A DNA stretch of 64,000 nucleotides from Mycoplasma tauri (GCF_016925555.1 NZ_CP070479.1:558001-622000), one strand, 5' to 3'. Positions 30,409 through 42,661 are shown, numbered from the stretch's first letter. A program made the numbers and translations. Notes: generated by a model from the sequence alone, not told the origin.

Positions 30409-31350
30409 TTAGTTTTTTTTCTCGCTAAGGTTGTGATTTTGAGGTTTAAAAAAGTTTTTAAAAGACTCTTTGTAATGAATCCACATTTTTGAATCTGATT
30501 TATAAAATTTAATTTTTTCATTAGATTTATAAAGATAAAACTTATCAGATAAAATTCAAAAAAGTATAAATATAGACATTAAAACTATTCCTAAAAAGAT
30601 AAAAATAAGTATATGGAAAGGTCAAATTAAGAAAGGTATTGTTTTAAGTATGTCATTATACTCATCTAAAGCAAAATAGAAATAATTGGTCTTTCATTCT
30701 TTTGGTGTGTTCAATGTGTTTGTAATGTAATTTATTACAAACATTGTTAAACATAGTGTAACAAAGAGAATTTGTGTCACTACAGAATCTTTAAATTTGT
30801 AATCAAAAGTTGAAATTGCAAATAGAACAAAAGGCATTATAAATACAAATAAATGAGCTAATAAATAGTCCCAAAACCAATAATTATCAGCACCAGTATT
30901 AACACCTATATTAGGTACAAAAAGTGCTATTATTGCAGCAGGAACTGCTATAAAACCATAGTATTTAATAATTTCAATTTTGTTAAAAATAAACGAAATC
31001 GATATAAAAAGAATCATTATCCTACATAAGTGAAATGGCAATACTTCATATTTGTATTCATAATCAATAATATAAACTAGTGAACCTCTTCAGACTATTC
31101 CTAAAAGTAATAATAATCCTAAAATTCTTCAAAATAGATGTTTTGGCACAAACAATATTTTATTTTGTCTACTGTAGTTTTCCTTAATTATTTTTCTAAA
31201 TAAACAAATAATTATTGCACTTACAAAAAATAATGCAACTAATAAATAAAAAATTGATTGTGATGCGATAGCTCCTATTCCATTTTTGAATGTTCATGTT
31301 CCAGCTATATTGTTTTCTAACAATAATTCAGATCTAAAAAAATTAGACAC
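30409..31350 (-). CDS. YwaF-like (TIGR02206) integral membrane protein
   Basis: The 313-aa product has about seven to eight transmembrane helices. The hallmark is the segment VLPFHLCRIMILF (about residue 103), followed by a helix with GFIAVPAAIIALFVPN and YWFWDYLLAHLF, as in YwaF/TIGR02206 membrane proteins. Function in this family is unknown. The GTG start at 31348-31350 overlaps the ffh stop (TAGTG), and the GGAGGAGG in the last ffh codons serves as binding site. Reading through TGA-Trp codons joins the membrane core to an N-terminal extracellular part and a C-terminal charged tail. It is co-transcribed with ffh. Confidence 0.7.
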
Positions 31351-32705
31351 TAGAATCCTCCTCCGAAACCAAGTTTTGTTAAATCTGAAAAATTACCACC
31401 TTTAATTTTCTTTGCCATTTCTGACATATTCTTGCTCATTTGCTCAAAATCGTTAATTAACTTATTATACTCTTGAGCACTTCTGCCTGAACCAGCCATT
31501 ATTCTTTGTTTTCTTGAAGATTGCTTTAATAATTTAGGGTTCTTTCTCTCTTTTTTAGTCATTGAGTTAATTATAATTTCATATACTGCAAGTTTTTGCT
31601 CTGCTTCAGTAATTTTGTCAGAATCTATTTTTTTAGATAATCCAGGAATTAATTTTAAAATTTTAGACATTGAACCAAGTTTCTTTATTTGATTAAGATT
31701 GCTCATTAGATCATCAATTGTGAAGTTTCCTTTAAGCATCTTTGCAACCATGTTATTAGCCATTGAAGGATCAATTACTTCCTCAGCTTTTTCAATTAAA
31801 CTCATAACATCACCCATGCCTAGGATTCTATCTGCCATTCTATCAGGATAAAATAAGTCAAGATTGCTAATTTTTTCACCAGTACCAATGAATCTAATTG
31901 GTAATGCTAATACTTTTGATAAACTAAACGCAGCACCACCACGAGCATCAGAATCAAGTTTTGTTATAACTGAACCTGTTAATTTTAATTTGTCATAGAA
32001 TGTTTGTGCAACATTTAATATATCTTGGCCACTAAGAGCATCAACTACAAGAAAAATTTCATTTGGAGAAGCAATTTTTTTAAGTTCAAATAATTCATTC
32101 ATCAAAGGCTCGTCAACACTTAAACGACCAGCAGTATCTATAATTATTAAGTCATTTTTATTATCATGCGCAACTTTTAAAGCATCAGAAACGATTTCTT
32201 GTGCAGAAACATCAGTGCCTTTTTCAAAATAATCAACTTGAATACTTTTAGCAAGCGTTACAAGTTGTGCAATAGCAGCTGGACGATAAATATCTGCAGC
32301 AACTAAAAGCGGTTTCTCAACTTGCTTCTTTTTACGTAAATAATATGCGATTTTAGCACAAGCTGTTGTTTTACCACTACCTTGTAAACCAGCCATCATA
32401 ATAATGTAAGGTTTACTATTTATTTGAATTGGTCTAACTTCTTTTCCCAAAATTTCTACAAGCTCTGTGTGGACGATTTTAATCATAGTTTGCTCTGCAT
32501 TAAGAGTTCCTACTAAATTAGCTTCTAAAGCTTTTGTCTTAACGTTTGCAATAAAATCCTTAACTACTTTCAAATTTACGTCAGCTTCTAACAAAGCCAT
32601 TTTAATATCTCTTGTTACCGCTAAAATGTCTTCTTCATTTACAACGGTTTTGCTTGCCATTTTTTTAATTGATTTCTGAATTCTATTTTCTAAAAAATTT
32701 AGCAT
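31350..32705 (-). CDS. ffh: Signal recognition particle protein Ffh
   Basis: Ffh binds signal sequences and 4.5S RNA and delivers ribosomes to FtsY at the membrane. The 451-aa protein has the N domain, then the G domain with AGLQGSGKTTACAK (about 105-118), DTAGRL, TKLDSDARGGAA and GTGEKISNLDLF, and the M domain with RKQRIMAGSGRS. The start at 32703-32705 (MLNFLENRIQ) is chosen because GGAGG stands immediately upstream; the TTG five codons earlier would include this site. The C-terminus is Gly-rich and overlaps the next start. It is likely to form an operon with the YwaF-like gene and the GNAT gene upstream. Confidence 0.97.
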   Translation of the reverse strand: MLNFLENRIQKSIKKMASKTVVNEEDILAVTRDIKMALLEADVNLKVVKDFIANVKTKALEANLVGTLNAEQTMIKIVHTELVEILGKEVRPIQINSKPYIIMMAGLQGSGKTTACAKIAYYLRKKKQVEKPLLVAADIYRPAAIAQLVTLAKSIQVDYFEKGTDVSAQEIVSDALKVAHDNKNDLIIIDTAGRLSVDEPLMNELFELKKIASPNEIFLVVDALSGQDILNVAQTFYDKLKLTGSVITKLDSDARGGAAFSLSKVLALPIRFIGTGEKISNLDLFYPDRMADRILGMGDVMSLIEKAEEVIDPSMANNMVAKMLKGNFTIDDLMSNLNQIKKLGSMSKILKLIPGLSKKIDSDKITEAEQKLAVYEIIINSMTKKERKNPKLLKQSSRKQRIMAGSGRSAQEYNKLINDFEQMSKNMSEMAKKIKGGNFSDLTKLGFGGGF

Positions 32706-32728
32706 AAGACCTCCAAACAAATTAGGTT

Positions 32729-33544
32729 CTAATTAATAATTGAAATTGTATATAAATTTCCTAAATTTTTATAACCGATTTTTTGATAAATCTTAGATGC
32801 CTTGTGGTTATCATCATTGTAGAAGAGAACAGCTTTTTTTCCTTTTTTAGCTATTTCATTTGTTAATTTATAAACACATTGAGATGCATATCCTCTTTTT
32901 CTGTAATCTGCTAGACAAAAAACACCACCTATAACTGATACATATTTTGTTTCTATTAAAGATCCAGCATGGGCTACAACTTTATTATCTTTTTGAACAA
33001 TAAATGAATTAAAAACACCTTTTTTATAGGATTCTTGGTAAATATTTAATTCTTGATCATAGTTAGAAATAAGATCTTTAAACTCATCAATATGCATTCT
33101 AGACTGAACAATCATTGGTATATGAATATAGCTAGCTTTTATAGCATCATTGGAATCCATATATATTGTCTTATCACATGCTGCTAATGTTTGTTTATGA
33201 ATTTTAAATCTATTTGTATCATCATTGAAAAAAGATTCAAAATGTTTATAAACACTTTCATTTATGTTTATAGTTTTTATTTTATATTTTTCAATTAAGT
33301 CTTTTAACTCATTCGTTGAAACCAATTTATATGGATCATAAATCAAAAGGGTTGAATAATAAACAAGAGCAATTGAATCTATCAATTCCTTTTCATTTTT
33401 ATGCAATAAAATAGGCATAAAAGGCGAATCAATTCCATAAGTTTCAATATCTCCGATGAAGAAAAAATTTAATAATTTTTCTTGTTCTAAAAAAGTCATA
33501 ATTTCTTCATAATCATGTTTAGTTGCTTTATTAAAAAAACTCAT
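32729..33544 (-). CDS. GNAT-family N-acetyltransferase
   Basis: The 271-aa protein has a variable N-terminal half and a C-terminal GNAT domain (about 130-271). Acetyl-CoA binding motif A is visible as IGGVFCLADYRKRGYASQCV (R-x-x-G-x-A), followed by a helix and the KGKKAVLFYNDDNHKASKIYQKIGYK motif B. Such two-part GNATs (with IVQKDNKVVAHAGS) acetylate small amines or protein N-termini; the substrate cannot be told. It ends 24 bases before the ffh ATG on the same strand, so the three genes form one transcription unit. Confidence 0.85.
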   Translation of the reverse strand: MSFFNKATKHDYEEIMTFLEQEKLLNFFFIGDIETYGIDSPFMPILLHKNEKELIDSIALVYYSTLLIYDPYKLVSTNELKDLIEKYKIKTININESVYKHFESFFNDDTNRFKIHKQTLAACDKTIYMDSNDAIKASYIHIPMIVQSRMHIDEFKDLISNYDQELNIYQESYKKGVFNSFIVQKDNKVVAHAGSLIETKYVSVIGGVFCLADYRKRGYASQCVYKLTNEIAKKGKKAVLFYNDDNHKASKIYQKIGYKNLGNLYTISIIN

Positions 33545-33562
33545 TATAAACTCCCATTTTTT

Positions 33563-33600
33563 AAAAAAGCACCCTATCTAAGAGTGCTAATTATCATTTT
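33563..33600 (-). terminator. Terminator-like hairpin downstream of the PC4-like gene
   Basis: AAGCAC and GTGCTT-like arms (AGCAC/GTGCT around an 11-base loop) lie 16-50 bases after the PC4-like gene stop. The sequence on the minus strand ends in a T-rich run. It superficially recalls a CIRCE half-site (GAGTGCTAA) but lacks the second arm. Confidence 0.5.
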
Positions 33601-33615
33601 AAGTAAAACAAGAAA

Positions 33616-33861
33616 TTATTCTTTAATTGATGCTAACTCAATATCTATAACTTCTTTAAGTGCCTCAAGTTCAGCTAATGATAATGTAACGCCTTTGCTT
33701 GAACGTGTGTGATCTTCACTTCAATCTCTAATATCATACTTAGGCTCTCCGCCGTTTCATGAAATTAGATTTAATTCCTTCTTAAAGCCACCAGGTGTTG
33801 TTGAAATCACACCTAAATGACGGACAATTTCATTTGAAATTTGTGGTTTCTTGTATGCCAT
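33616..33861 (-). CDS. YdbC-like PC4-family single-stranded DNA-binding protein
   Basis: The 81-aa product matches the YdbC/PC4 fold: residues with STTPGGFKKELNLISWNGG, then EPKYDIRDWSEDHTRS and KGVTLSLAELEALKEVI. Two Trp codons are TGA. In Lactococcus, YdbC is a PC4-like dimer that binds single-stranded DNA; its biological role is unclear. It lies upstream of the GNAT gene on the same strand, separated by a terminator-like hairpin. The ATG has a GGAGC binding site ahead of it. Confidence 0.8.
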
Positions 33862-34093
33862 TTATAGCTCCTTAATCATTGCTTTTTATTTATTACTGTT
33901 AATATAATATATTAGTTTTAATTTTAAAATATTATTTTATATTAATATTAATATTTATATTATTATATTAAATTTAATTTTAATAACTGTAAATGCTTAA
34001 AACACACACAAAAAAACAAATAAGAAATTAGAAAAAAATATAATAACCAATATTTTCTAATGATTTTATAATACCAATAGGGAAAGGGTTTAT

Positions 34094-35518
34094 ATGAATA
34101 TAGATTTAGAACTTATTAAACAAAAAATTCCAAGTAATATTTTTGAAAAAATTTCAAATATTAAACTTATTTATAAAGGTTTCCACAATTATACTTTTAA
34201 ATGTTTATATAAAAATGAAATGTGCCAATTGCGTATACCTCCATCTAATTTAGTAAATCATGAAATCGAATCTATAATTCTTCAAAAATTAGAAACAACA
34301 CTTTATTATAAAAATGGTGTCTTAATTAGAAAGTGGTTTGAAGGCGAAACTCTTGAAAATGTTAACATGAGTGCTAAAATTCAAAAAAATGTAATAAATA
34401 AAATTAAGCAGTTTCACACATTAGATGTAGATGTGCCCGAAATTAACTTTTTTGCCTATGGAAAAGGCACAAAAAGATATCAAGAATTAGTTAAAAAATA
34501 CACAAATAAAGCCAATTTGGTCACATCTCACTGCGACTTATCTGCCAAAAATATTTTAATAAATAAATATAACGATATTGAACTTATTGATTTTGAATGA
34601 GTAAGAAAAGCTCATCCTTTTTTTGACGCTATTACTTTAGTTCAATCTCAAGGATTTGACAAAAAGATAGTTAAGGAAATGTTCAAAATTTCGGAAATTG
34701 AATTTGATGAAATGAGCTATATTACAAACGAATTTAGAGAAAATGCATATAAAAAAACATACAGTAATATTCTGATTAATGAAGATACTAAGAAACTTAA
34801 TAATGGGTACACTAACACTTCATATGTTAAAAATGATTTATTTATCCAAAAAAAGAATAAAAATGGTTTTAATCATTTAAATCCGCTAAAGATTTTTAAT
34901 GATTTAGAATGCGTAGAAAACGTTATTTATGAAGATGATGAAATAATAGTTCGTAAATTTATAAACAACAAAGAAATAGATTTTAATGATGAAATTATTC
35001 AAAATAAAATTATTAAATCTATAGCTGAAGTGCATTTAAGTAAAATTAAATTACCAAAAAACCAGATTGCTATTCGAATTGAAAAATATTTAAGAAAGTT
35101 AAAAAATCATTCTAAATTTAATGAAATTTTTAATAACGAAATAAAAGATAAAATCGTTAAAAATGCTTATGAATTAACTAATGAAGTCGCTAGTCACAAT
35201 GATTTAAACCGTGAAAACATAATCATGAATACAAGTGGAAAAATAAAATTTATTGACTTTGAATATTCTTCTATGAATTCAAAATATTTTGATTTAGCTT
35301 ACCATTGTTCAGACCTTGATTATGATAAAGACTCAGAGTTGAGAATTTTAAATTTTTATTCTAAAAATACCAAATTTGAATTAGACTTAAATGAATACTA
35401 TAGAGTTAAAGCAATAGTTAATTTCTATGGCATTTCATGATCATTAACTTATAATCCTAACTTTAATTTTGACTGATTAGCCAAACATGTTTTGACTAAT
35501 CTTAAATATTTAAAGTAG
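34094..35518 (+). CDS. Tandem two-domain choline/aminoglycoside kinase-like protein
   Basis: The 474-aa protein contains two successive kinase-like modules of the APH/choline-kinase (LicA) fold. Module 1 (about 1-195) has the catalytic loop HCDLSAKNILIN (about 145) and the metal-binding DFE of LIDFEW (about 168). Module 2 (about 200-474) has HNDLNRENIIMN (about 367) and FIDFEY (about 390). Both keep the HxDxxxxN Brenner motif and the DxE-like metal site, so both may be active. The modules are joined in one frame when TGA is Trp. Choline kinase or LicA activity fits phosphocholine use for lipids, but the substrate is inferred from the family only. Monocistronic; upstream 230 bases are gene-free. 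Confidence 0.8.
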
Positions 35519-35740
35519 TTTTTGTAAAAAAATTTTTAAAAATTTAAATTAAAATGTTTTTCATGCCTCTTCTTTCTTTAATTTTATAGAAATAATGAAT
35601 TGCTTTCTAACTTTACAATTAAAATGATTTGATTTTTTTACTCCAAATGATAGAAAAAAATCATTAAAACTTATATTTAGCAAATTTTTAACTAATCTTC
35701 AAACTATATGTAATAATTAATATATTATATTTATATATAA

Positions 35741-35755
35741 ATATATATATATATT
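35741..35755. repeat. (TA)n tract before the giant GA-module gene
   Basis: A run of alternating A and T lies immediately upstream of the TTGGAGA binding site of the gene at 35769. Its length may vary by slippage, and it can contribute the -10 region. Confidence 0.6.
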
Positions 35756-35768
35756 GGAGACTATATTT

Positions 35769-38700
35769 ATGAGTAAATCTTCTAATGAAAAGAAAAGTAA
35801 ATTAATTAAATCTGCGATCATTATTGGAGCAATAACAGCAGTATCACTACCTCCAATTTTAATCGCCTCTTTAGATAATTTGAGTCCTACTGAAATAAAA
35901 AGAATAGTTGAAGAAATTAATTCTTGAAATATTAAAGTTAATGACCAGATTTTAACATTAGACAATAACCAACATTCAGTTGATACACTTGAAAAAAGCA
36001 TTGAAGATGCTGAAAAAGTGTTATTTGATGCGGAAAAAGCTATTAATAGTTTAGATAAAGAAGAATATAAGAAATATTCAAAAATCCAAAATGCTTTATC
36101 AGATACTAAAGCTAATTTAGCTATTTTAAAAGATAAAAAAGATGCTTCGAAATCTGTTTTAGAAAACAATAGAAAAAAATTAGATTTAATTGTTAAAGAA
36201 GCTACTGAAACTTCAAAAAAAGCTATAGAATTAGCAGAAAATACATTAGAAATTGATCTTGAGGGTTTAAAAGCAGCCAATAAAGAACTTGAAGCAGCCC
36301 TTAATGAAGTCAATGAAGCTAAAGAAAAAGCCAAAGATTCAGCAAAACATATAGATAACTTAATACTTTTAGCTAATAAAGTTAAAGTTGCAGAAGATAA
36401 AGTTGCAGAATTTATAAAAGAAATTCAAAAATTATCTAAAAAACAGTTAAATGATAAGTTCAATAAAGAAGTTCAAAAACATATTGATGCTTTAAAACAA
36501 AAAAATAATGAATTTAATCCAAATGATATGGATCTTGATTCTATTAGTGCATTTAGTAAATCACTTGAAAATGAAGTTACAAAAGGTAAAAGAGTTTATG
36601 AATTTATTAATAAACAAAATGTTGATGATAATACAAAAGCTAAAAATGAAGAATTAAATAAAGTTATATCTGATTCAGAAAACATATCTAAAAAACTCGA
36701 AGAAAAAGCATTAGAAATTAAAAGCGATATCGATAGCAAAATAGAAGCATTAAAAAATATAATTAATCAAGCTTCAAGCAATATTGATTCACACAATGAT
36801 TTTGATGCTTTAAAAAAGGAATTTGAAGCTTCAAATGAGAGAATAGATGGCGAAATTTTAAACTTGGCCAATAAAGCACAAGAAGTAAAATACCATGATG
36901 CCAAAAATATAATTGAAGAATCGAAAACTAAGGACATTGAAAACAAAACTAAAGCTTTAAATAAAATGAAAGCTTTAGTTTTAGGTATTTTAGATGAATC
37001 TTCAAATTTAAAACCAGAGCAAATTTCTAAATTTAAAAATGAAATAGAAAATACTACCTTACCAGAACAATTAGAAGCAATCAGAAATGATATTCAATTA
37101 ACAAATAAAAAAGAAAAAGCTAAGGATAATTTGAATAGTGGATATGGTCTTTTAACACCTGAATATAAAGAAAATTTAAACAACTTGATTGATAAAGCAG
37201 AATCTGAACAACAAATTAATGATATTCTTACACAAGCTAAAGAATTAGTTGACAAAAAGAAAACTGCACAAAATTCAATTGACAATGATTTCGAACACTT
37301 GTCTGATAATCAAAAACAAAATTACAAAAATGAAATATCATCTGCAGATTCAAAAGATAAAGTAGATGAAATTTTAGCTAATGCTAAAACACTAAACGAT
37401 GAGAAAAAAGAAAAAATAGAAAACATTGAAAAACTTGAAAAATTAACTGAAGAAGATAAAAATAGATTTAAAGAAGAAATTAAAAATTCTGGTACATCTA
37501 GTGAAGATGAACAACAAGAAAATACACCATCTAAAGTTTTAGAAAAAGCTATTGAATTAAATGATTCCAAAAAAGATGCTTTAGATAAGTTAGAAAAACT
37601 AGAAAACATTACAAATAAAGATTCAATTAAAGAACAAATAAATAATGCTAACACAAAAGAAGAAATTCAAAGAATAATACTAGATGCTGAAGCTTTAAAT
37701 AAAGATAAAAGTGATGCTAAAGAAACTATTAATAAATTAGATAATTTATCTCAAAACGAAAAACAAGAATATATAAATCAAATCAATAATGCTTCTGAAA
37801 GCACAAACTTTGAAACTATAAAACAAGAAGCTACTAACAAAAATCAAGAAAAAGGTCAATTAATTAATGAAATTGACTCTCTTGATTTTGCAAATAATTC
37901 TAAGGCTCAATTTAAACAAAATATTAAAAATAAATCTCTAGATGAAGCAAAAGCATATTTAGAAGAGTTGAAAACTTTAAATAAAAACAAAAATGAAATT
38001 AAACAATTAATAGAAAATCCTCAAAACAATATTCCTGAAGATGTAAAAAACAGACTAAAAGAATCATTAACTAATGCTGCTACTAAAGATGAAATTGATA
38101 ATGTTAAAAAAGATGTTGAATTAGAAATAGAAAAACAAAAAGCTATTAAAGAAATTAAAGATCTTAATATCCAAGACAAAAATAAAGAAAAAGAATTCAT
38201 TGATGCAATCAGTAATTCAAGCGATGAACAAGAAATTAAATCTATTGTTGAAGCTGCTAAAGGTAATTTATTAGAAGCAGCTAAATTAAGAGCTGAGTCA
38301 AAAATTAAAAAAATAGATTTCATTAGTGATGTTAAAATTCAAGAAATAAAAAATGAGCTAAAACAAATAAATGATTCAAATAAAGATCAAATATTGCAGA
38401 AAGTCGAAGATCTTTTAATTGAAAACAATAAGAAAAAAGAATTATTTGAATCTAATATTGCTAACAATTCAGACTTATTTACTCCAGAATATATTAACCA
38501 AATTAAAACTAATATAAAAAATGAAGATAATGATCAAAATTTAACAAAAATAAAAGATGATTTTATTACCTTAAACAACAATAAAAAAGATTTAAAAGAA
38601 AAAATTAATAATAAAAGTGATTTTAAATACTTAGGTGATAATAACATAGAAAAATTTAATAAAGAACTTATCCAGAAAGTAAATAATGAAGAAGTTGAGC

Positions 38701-41700
38701 AACTAAAACAAGAAATAAATGAATTAAATAATATTAAAAAAGATTTATTTGAAAAAGTAGAAAAATTAGATGGTGTTTCAACTGAAGAAATTAATGAAGC
38801 TAAAAATAAAATTAAAGAAGCTCCAGATAAAGATGAAGCTTTAAAAATATTTGAAGAATTAGAACATAAGTCTAAAAAAGAAAATGCTAAAAAGGAAATT
38901 GAAAAATTAAGCAATTTATCAAAAGAAATTGCCCAAAAACACTTTATAGATCTCATAAATAAAGCAAATAAAGATGATATAGATAATATTGTAGAAAATG
39001 CAAATAAAATCAATAAAATAAATGAAAATAACATTAATGAATTAAAGAAATTACCACTATTAAATCAGAACTACTTAACAGATTCAGAAAATAAAATTAA
39101 AAATAATACTTCTGATAGTATGCAAAATTCAGTTCTTAATGTTTCTAGAGAGTTATCAAGGAAAAAAACTGAAACACAAAATGAAATAAAAAATCAACAA
39201 AAATCATTAACTGAATCTCAAAATGAAGTAATACAATCATTATTAACTAATGCTAATAATGATAATGAAATTGAAAATGTTAAAAAAGAAGCTGAACTTT
39301 GAAACATCCAAAATGAAGCTCAAAAATACTTAGAAAACACAAACAATATTTATCTTAATGATCAAGAAAAGACCCAATTACTAAGAGAAATTAAAGATTC
39401 CAGAGAATCTGCAGTTGCTAAGGCCAAGTTCGACGAAATCAAGAGAAAAAATGAAATAAAAAAAACATATTATAATGATCTTGATGCTTACAAATCATCA
39501 TTTGTTGATAGTGTAATAGAAACAAAAAAACTTGAGATCAAAAACAGTGATGAAAATAATGCAAAAATAATTCATGACGAATTGAAAAATTTAGATACAA
39601 ATTTAAAATCAGCTAAGACAAATGGCAATAAATTAATTGATAATGAATTCAATTCTAATTCCATTAATACTTCTAGAAGAGATTTTTATAAAAACTTAAT
39701 TTCAGAATTAAAATACAATGAAGAACTTCTTGCAAAAAATAACAAAGAAGATTACATGAAGCAAGAAATTAACAAAATAGTAGAAGTAGCCAAAAAAGAA
39801 GCAGTTCTTTTTAGCAACAATGACAATCGCCTACTTCTTAATGATTCAGAAAAAAATAATTTTAAACAAGAAATTAACAAAATTGCTTCTAATACAATGT
39901 CAAATAAGACAGAAGCTTTAAACAAAATCCAAAAAATTCTAAGTAATGTTGACCAATTACACAAAGATAAAGAAAACATATCAAAAAAAATTGATAGATT
40001 ATCTTTTGTAAAAGAAGATTTAAAAAATAGAGCTAAAAGTAATATTAAAAATCAAACTAAAAAGCAAGCTCAAAATAAATTAAATGAGTTAAAAAAACTA
40101 AACACTGAAATAAATAAATCGATCAAAAGACTTGATACTGCAGAATTTTCACAACTATCTCCTGAAAGTAAAAATAATTACAAACAAGAAATTAAGAATG
40201 TTAATGCATTAAATAATATACAGCCAATTATTAATAGAGCTAAAACAGAAGTTAATTTTATTAAAGCTAAAAATAGAATAAGCGAAATTAATAGACTTTC
40301 ATTTTTAAGTCGTGACGAAAAAAATCAACTTATTAGAGAAGCTCAACAATATTCCAACCATGATGATTACAATAAAATAAATCAAAAAGTTGATGAAGCA
40401 ATAAGAAAAAATACAGAAAAAAATAATTGAATTAAAGAAATCAGAAAATATGATTTACTAACTCAAATTTGAAAAACTAATAGTGAAGATTATATTAAAG
40501 TAAATAGTTATGAAGTTGCAAAAAATAGATTTAATAAACTAAAACAGGCACAAGAATTGAAAAAAGAAAGAGAAAGAAATATAAATTCTCTTCCAAATGA
40601 ACTGCCAAGTTGAGTTAAAAACCAATTAATTGAACAATTAAAAAGTAAAGATTATATTGACAATTTTAGCAATTATGATACTAAACACTTAAATGACATT
40701 AGTGCCGAAATTTTGGAATGAAGAAATAGCGGTCCAAAATATATTACTAATTATAATAACTTAAATAGTATTAAAGATATCATGAATGAATTTGCTATGA
40801 ATGACAAAAATAATCATAATTTGCAAACTCATTACAATAATTTTAAAACTTTTATTCAAAACAATACACTTGTACCCGGCAATAATAAGGATAATTTGAG
40901 AAATAAGAAAAATGCCATTGAAAGAGATATTGTCACTCATTTCGATACATTTAATCAAGATGTAGTTTCATTTCTTGAAAATATTAAAACAAATGCTTCA
41001 AGTAATCTTGTTAATACTATCAACCAAAATGATGATTTTAATGGAATAAAACAACAACTAAAAGATGAATTAGGAAAAGTAAAAACACAGCTTAATAGTT
41101 GGAATCAAAAATTGGAAAATATTAAAAATAAAGCAAATTCTATAAGTCCAATTCATAACTTAAATGAATATCAAAAGGCAAAAAGCAAAGAACAAGAAAT
41201 TCAAAATTGACTTAATAAAAAAATGGAATTGGTTGACAAATATGCAGCATTGATAGAAAAAGTTAAAAGTAGCCCATATTTAAAGACTAGAGATAAAGAA
41301 AGACTGGAAAATAAAATTGAAAGTCAAGGATTTGAAAAAGACAGCCTTGATCAAAAATATAATCTTTTAGATAAAGAAATTAATGATGAAATTAGAAAAA
41401 ATAAAGACATTGTGGATGCTTATATAACTGCCACAAATGATCTTCAAGAACATGCATTTAATTTAAGAGAATTTGAATCAATATCTAAAGAAAGAAATCT
41501 GAGCATTGCGCATCAGTCAATTATTCAAAAAAATGAGAAATTAGTTCAGAAATATAGAGCTGAACAACAAAAGAATTTGGAAGATGGAAACTTACATGTT
41601 TTAACTGAAAAAATAAGAAAATCAAATGAGACTATTGAAGAATACATTAACAGACTAAGAGATACTAAAACTTATGTTGAAAAATATGGTGCAACTAGCG

Positions 41701-42389
41701 AAATAAAAAATGCTGCATGAAAAAAATATTATGATTACATAGTTGAAAAAACTAGAAATTATCAAGGCGGAAAAGAAATCAATCTTTTTACAATACTTGG
41801 AAATAGCGGAAATCAAGATGATAGTCAATATAAAAGTTTGGTCATAGATGTTTTAGACAAAACTTACTTAGAAGTAGAACGTCTTGTATTTAAAAAAGAG
41901 ATAATCAGATTAATTGGTAATGGAAAATGATCTATGCCAGATAATGAATCACCTGCATTTGGCGAAAGTGTTGAAACTAAAATAACCAATGCATATATTG
42001 AGAATCCACATGTTCACTCAAAAAATGAAGCTAGATTAATTCTGGATCCAAAGCATTATCATTCAAAATATGAAAATAATTTAATAGTAAATTATAGAAC
42101 AGATACATGAAAAGATAACGATGTCACAGCAAACAATACAAAAAGAGGATATTATGACTTTTGATCTAAAGGTATCAAATTTAGTTACAATGGTTATGGT
42201 CAAAAAGAACATAAAATTGAATATAGACTAAAAATTAAGAGAAAAGATAATAGAACATGATTTGTTATTAGAGCATTACCTGATAAACAACTTTATGAAA
42301 GTGGAAAATCTCAATCATGAGTAACACAAATTGATACTAATAGCAAAAATTGAGTCACAGAGTCTGACCTTGAATTAATTAATAGTTAA
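35769..42389 (+). CDS. Giant GA-module surface protein
   Basis: The frame is open for 2206 codons with many TGA-Trp codons. The N-terminus (residues 8-37, with KSAIIIGAITAVSLPPILIA) is a signal or anchor helix; the position of the lipobox Cys is Ser here (LIAS), unlike the paralog (LVAC). Residues about 45-205 are a helical region shared with the paralog. A long array follows of modules of about 45-70 aa with the pattern of GA (albumin-binding) modules: LxxLSxxEKxxYxxxIxxA plus a helical spacer ending AKxLN. It continues past residue 1500. The last 220 residues are beta-rich and Trp-containing (YDFWSKGIKFSYNGYG, FVIRALPDKQLY), probably a globular end. Such proteins of Lmp/GA type are large surface antigens that may bind host proteins. 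A hairpin terminator follows at 42509-42546. Confidence 0.8.
35905..36420 (+). repeat. Inverted repeat copy A (N-terminal module of GA protein)
   Basis: This block is nearly identical to 43995-44515 on the minus strand, with only scattered base changes in the part coding for NDQILTLDNNQHSVDTLEK and KKYSKIQNALSDTKANL. It is part of a long inverted repeat that spans the start regions of two convergent genes. Confidence 0.85.
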
Positions 42390-42508
42390 TTAAAAACAAA
42401 GTTTATATGCAAAAGGTTATATTAACCTACAAAAATAAATTTATATAATGAAAACGTATAGAGCTATTTTATAAGCCTATATTTTTTTAATCATTTTAGA
42501 ATTAAAAT

Positions 42509-42546
42509 AAATAATAAGCTAAGCAACATTTTGAGCTTAGCTTACT
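42509..42546 (+). terminator. Terminator of the giant gene
   Basis: TAAGCTAAG and CTTAGCTTA form a perfect stem after about 120 bases of gene-free sequence, followed by a T-rich run. It is shared in part with terminators near 49600. Confidence 0.65.
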
Positions 42547-42661
42547 TTTTAGAAATGTATATAACTAATTTAGCACTTATACCATATATTGTTCTTGTTA
42601 TGTGTGTAAGTAATATGAAGATTTAAATGTATTTTATGTTGTTGAACTTCACTAGCATAGA

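Noticed and set aside
33564-33590. Possible third CIRCE near the GNAT and PC4-like genes (GAGTGCTAA present)
   Set aside because: Only one arm matches; at the required distance the other arm is AAAAAGCAC. The sequence is better explained as a terminator-like hairpin downstream of the PC4-like gene.
36018-36334. Long Ser/Phe/Leu-rich frames on the strand opposite the GA-module genes (also near 38000, 43700 and 55000)
   Set aside because: Genes rich in Lys/Glu/Asn codons automatically yield open antisense frames of Phe, Leu and Ser. They have no start signals.
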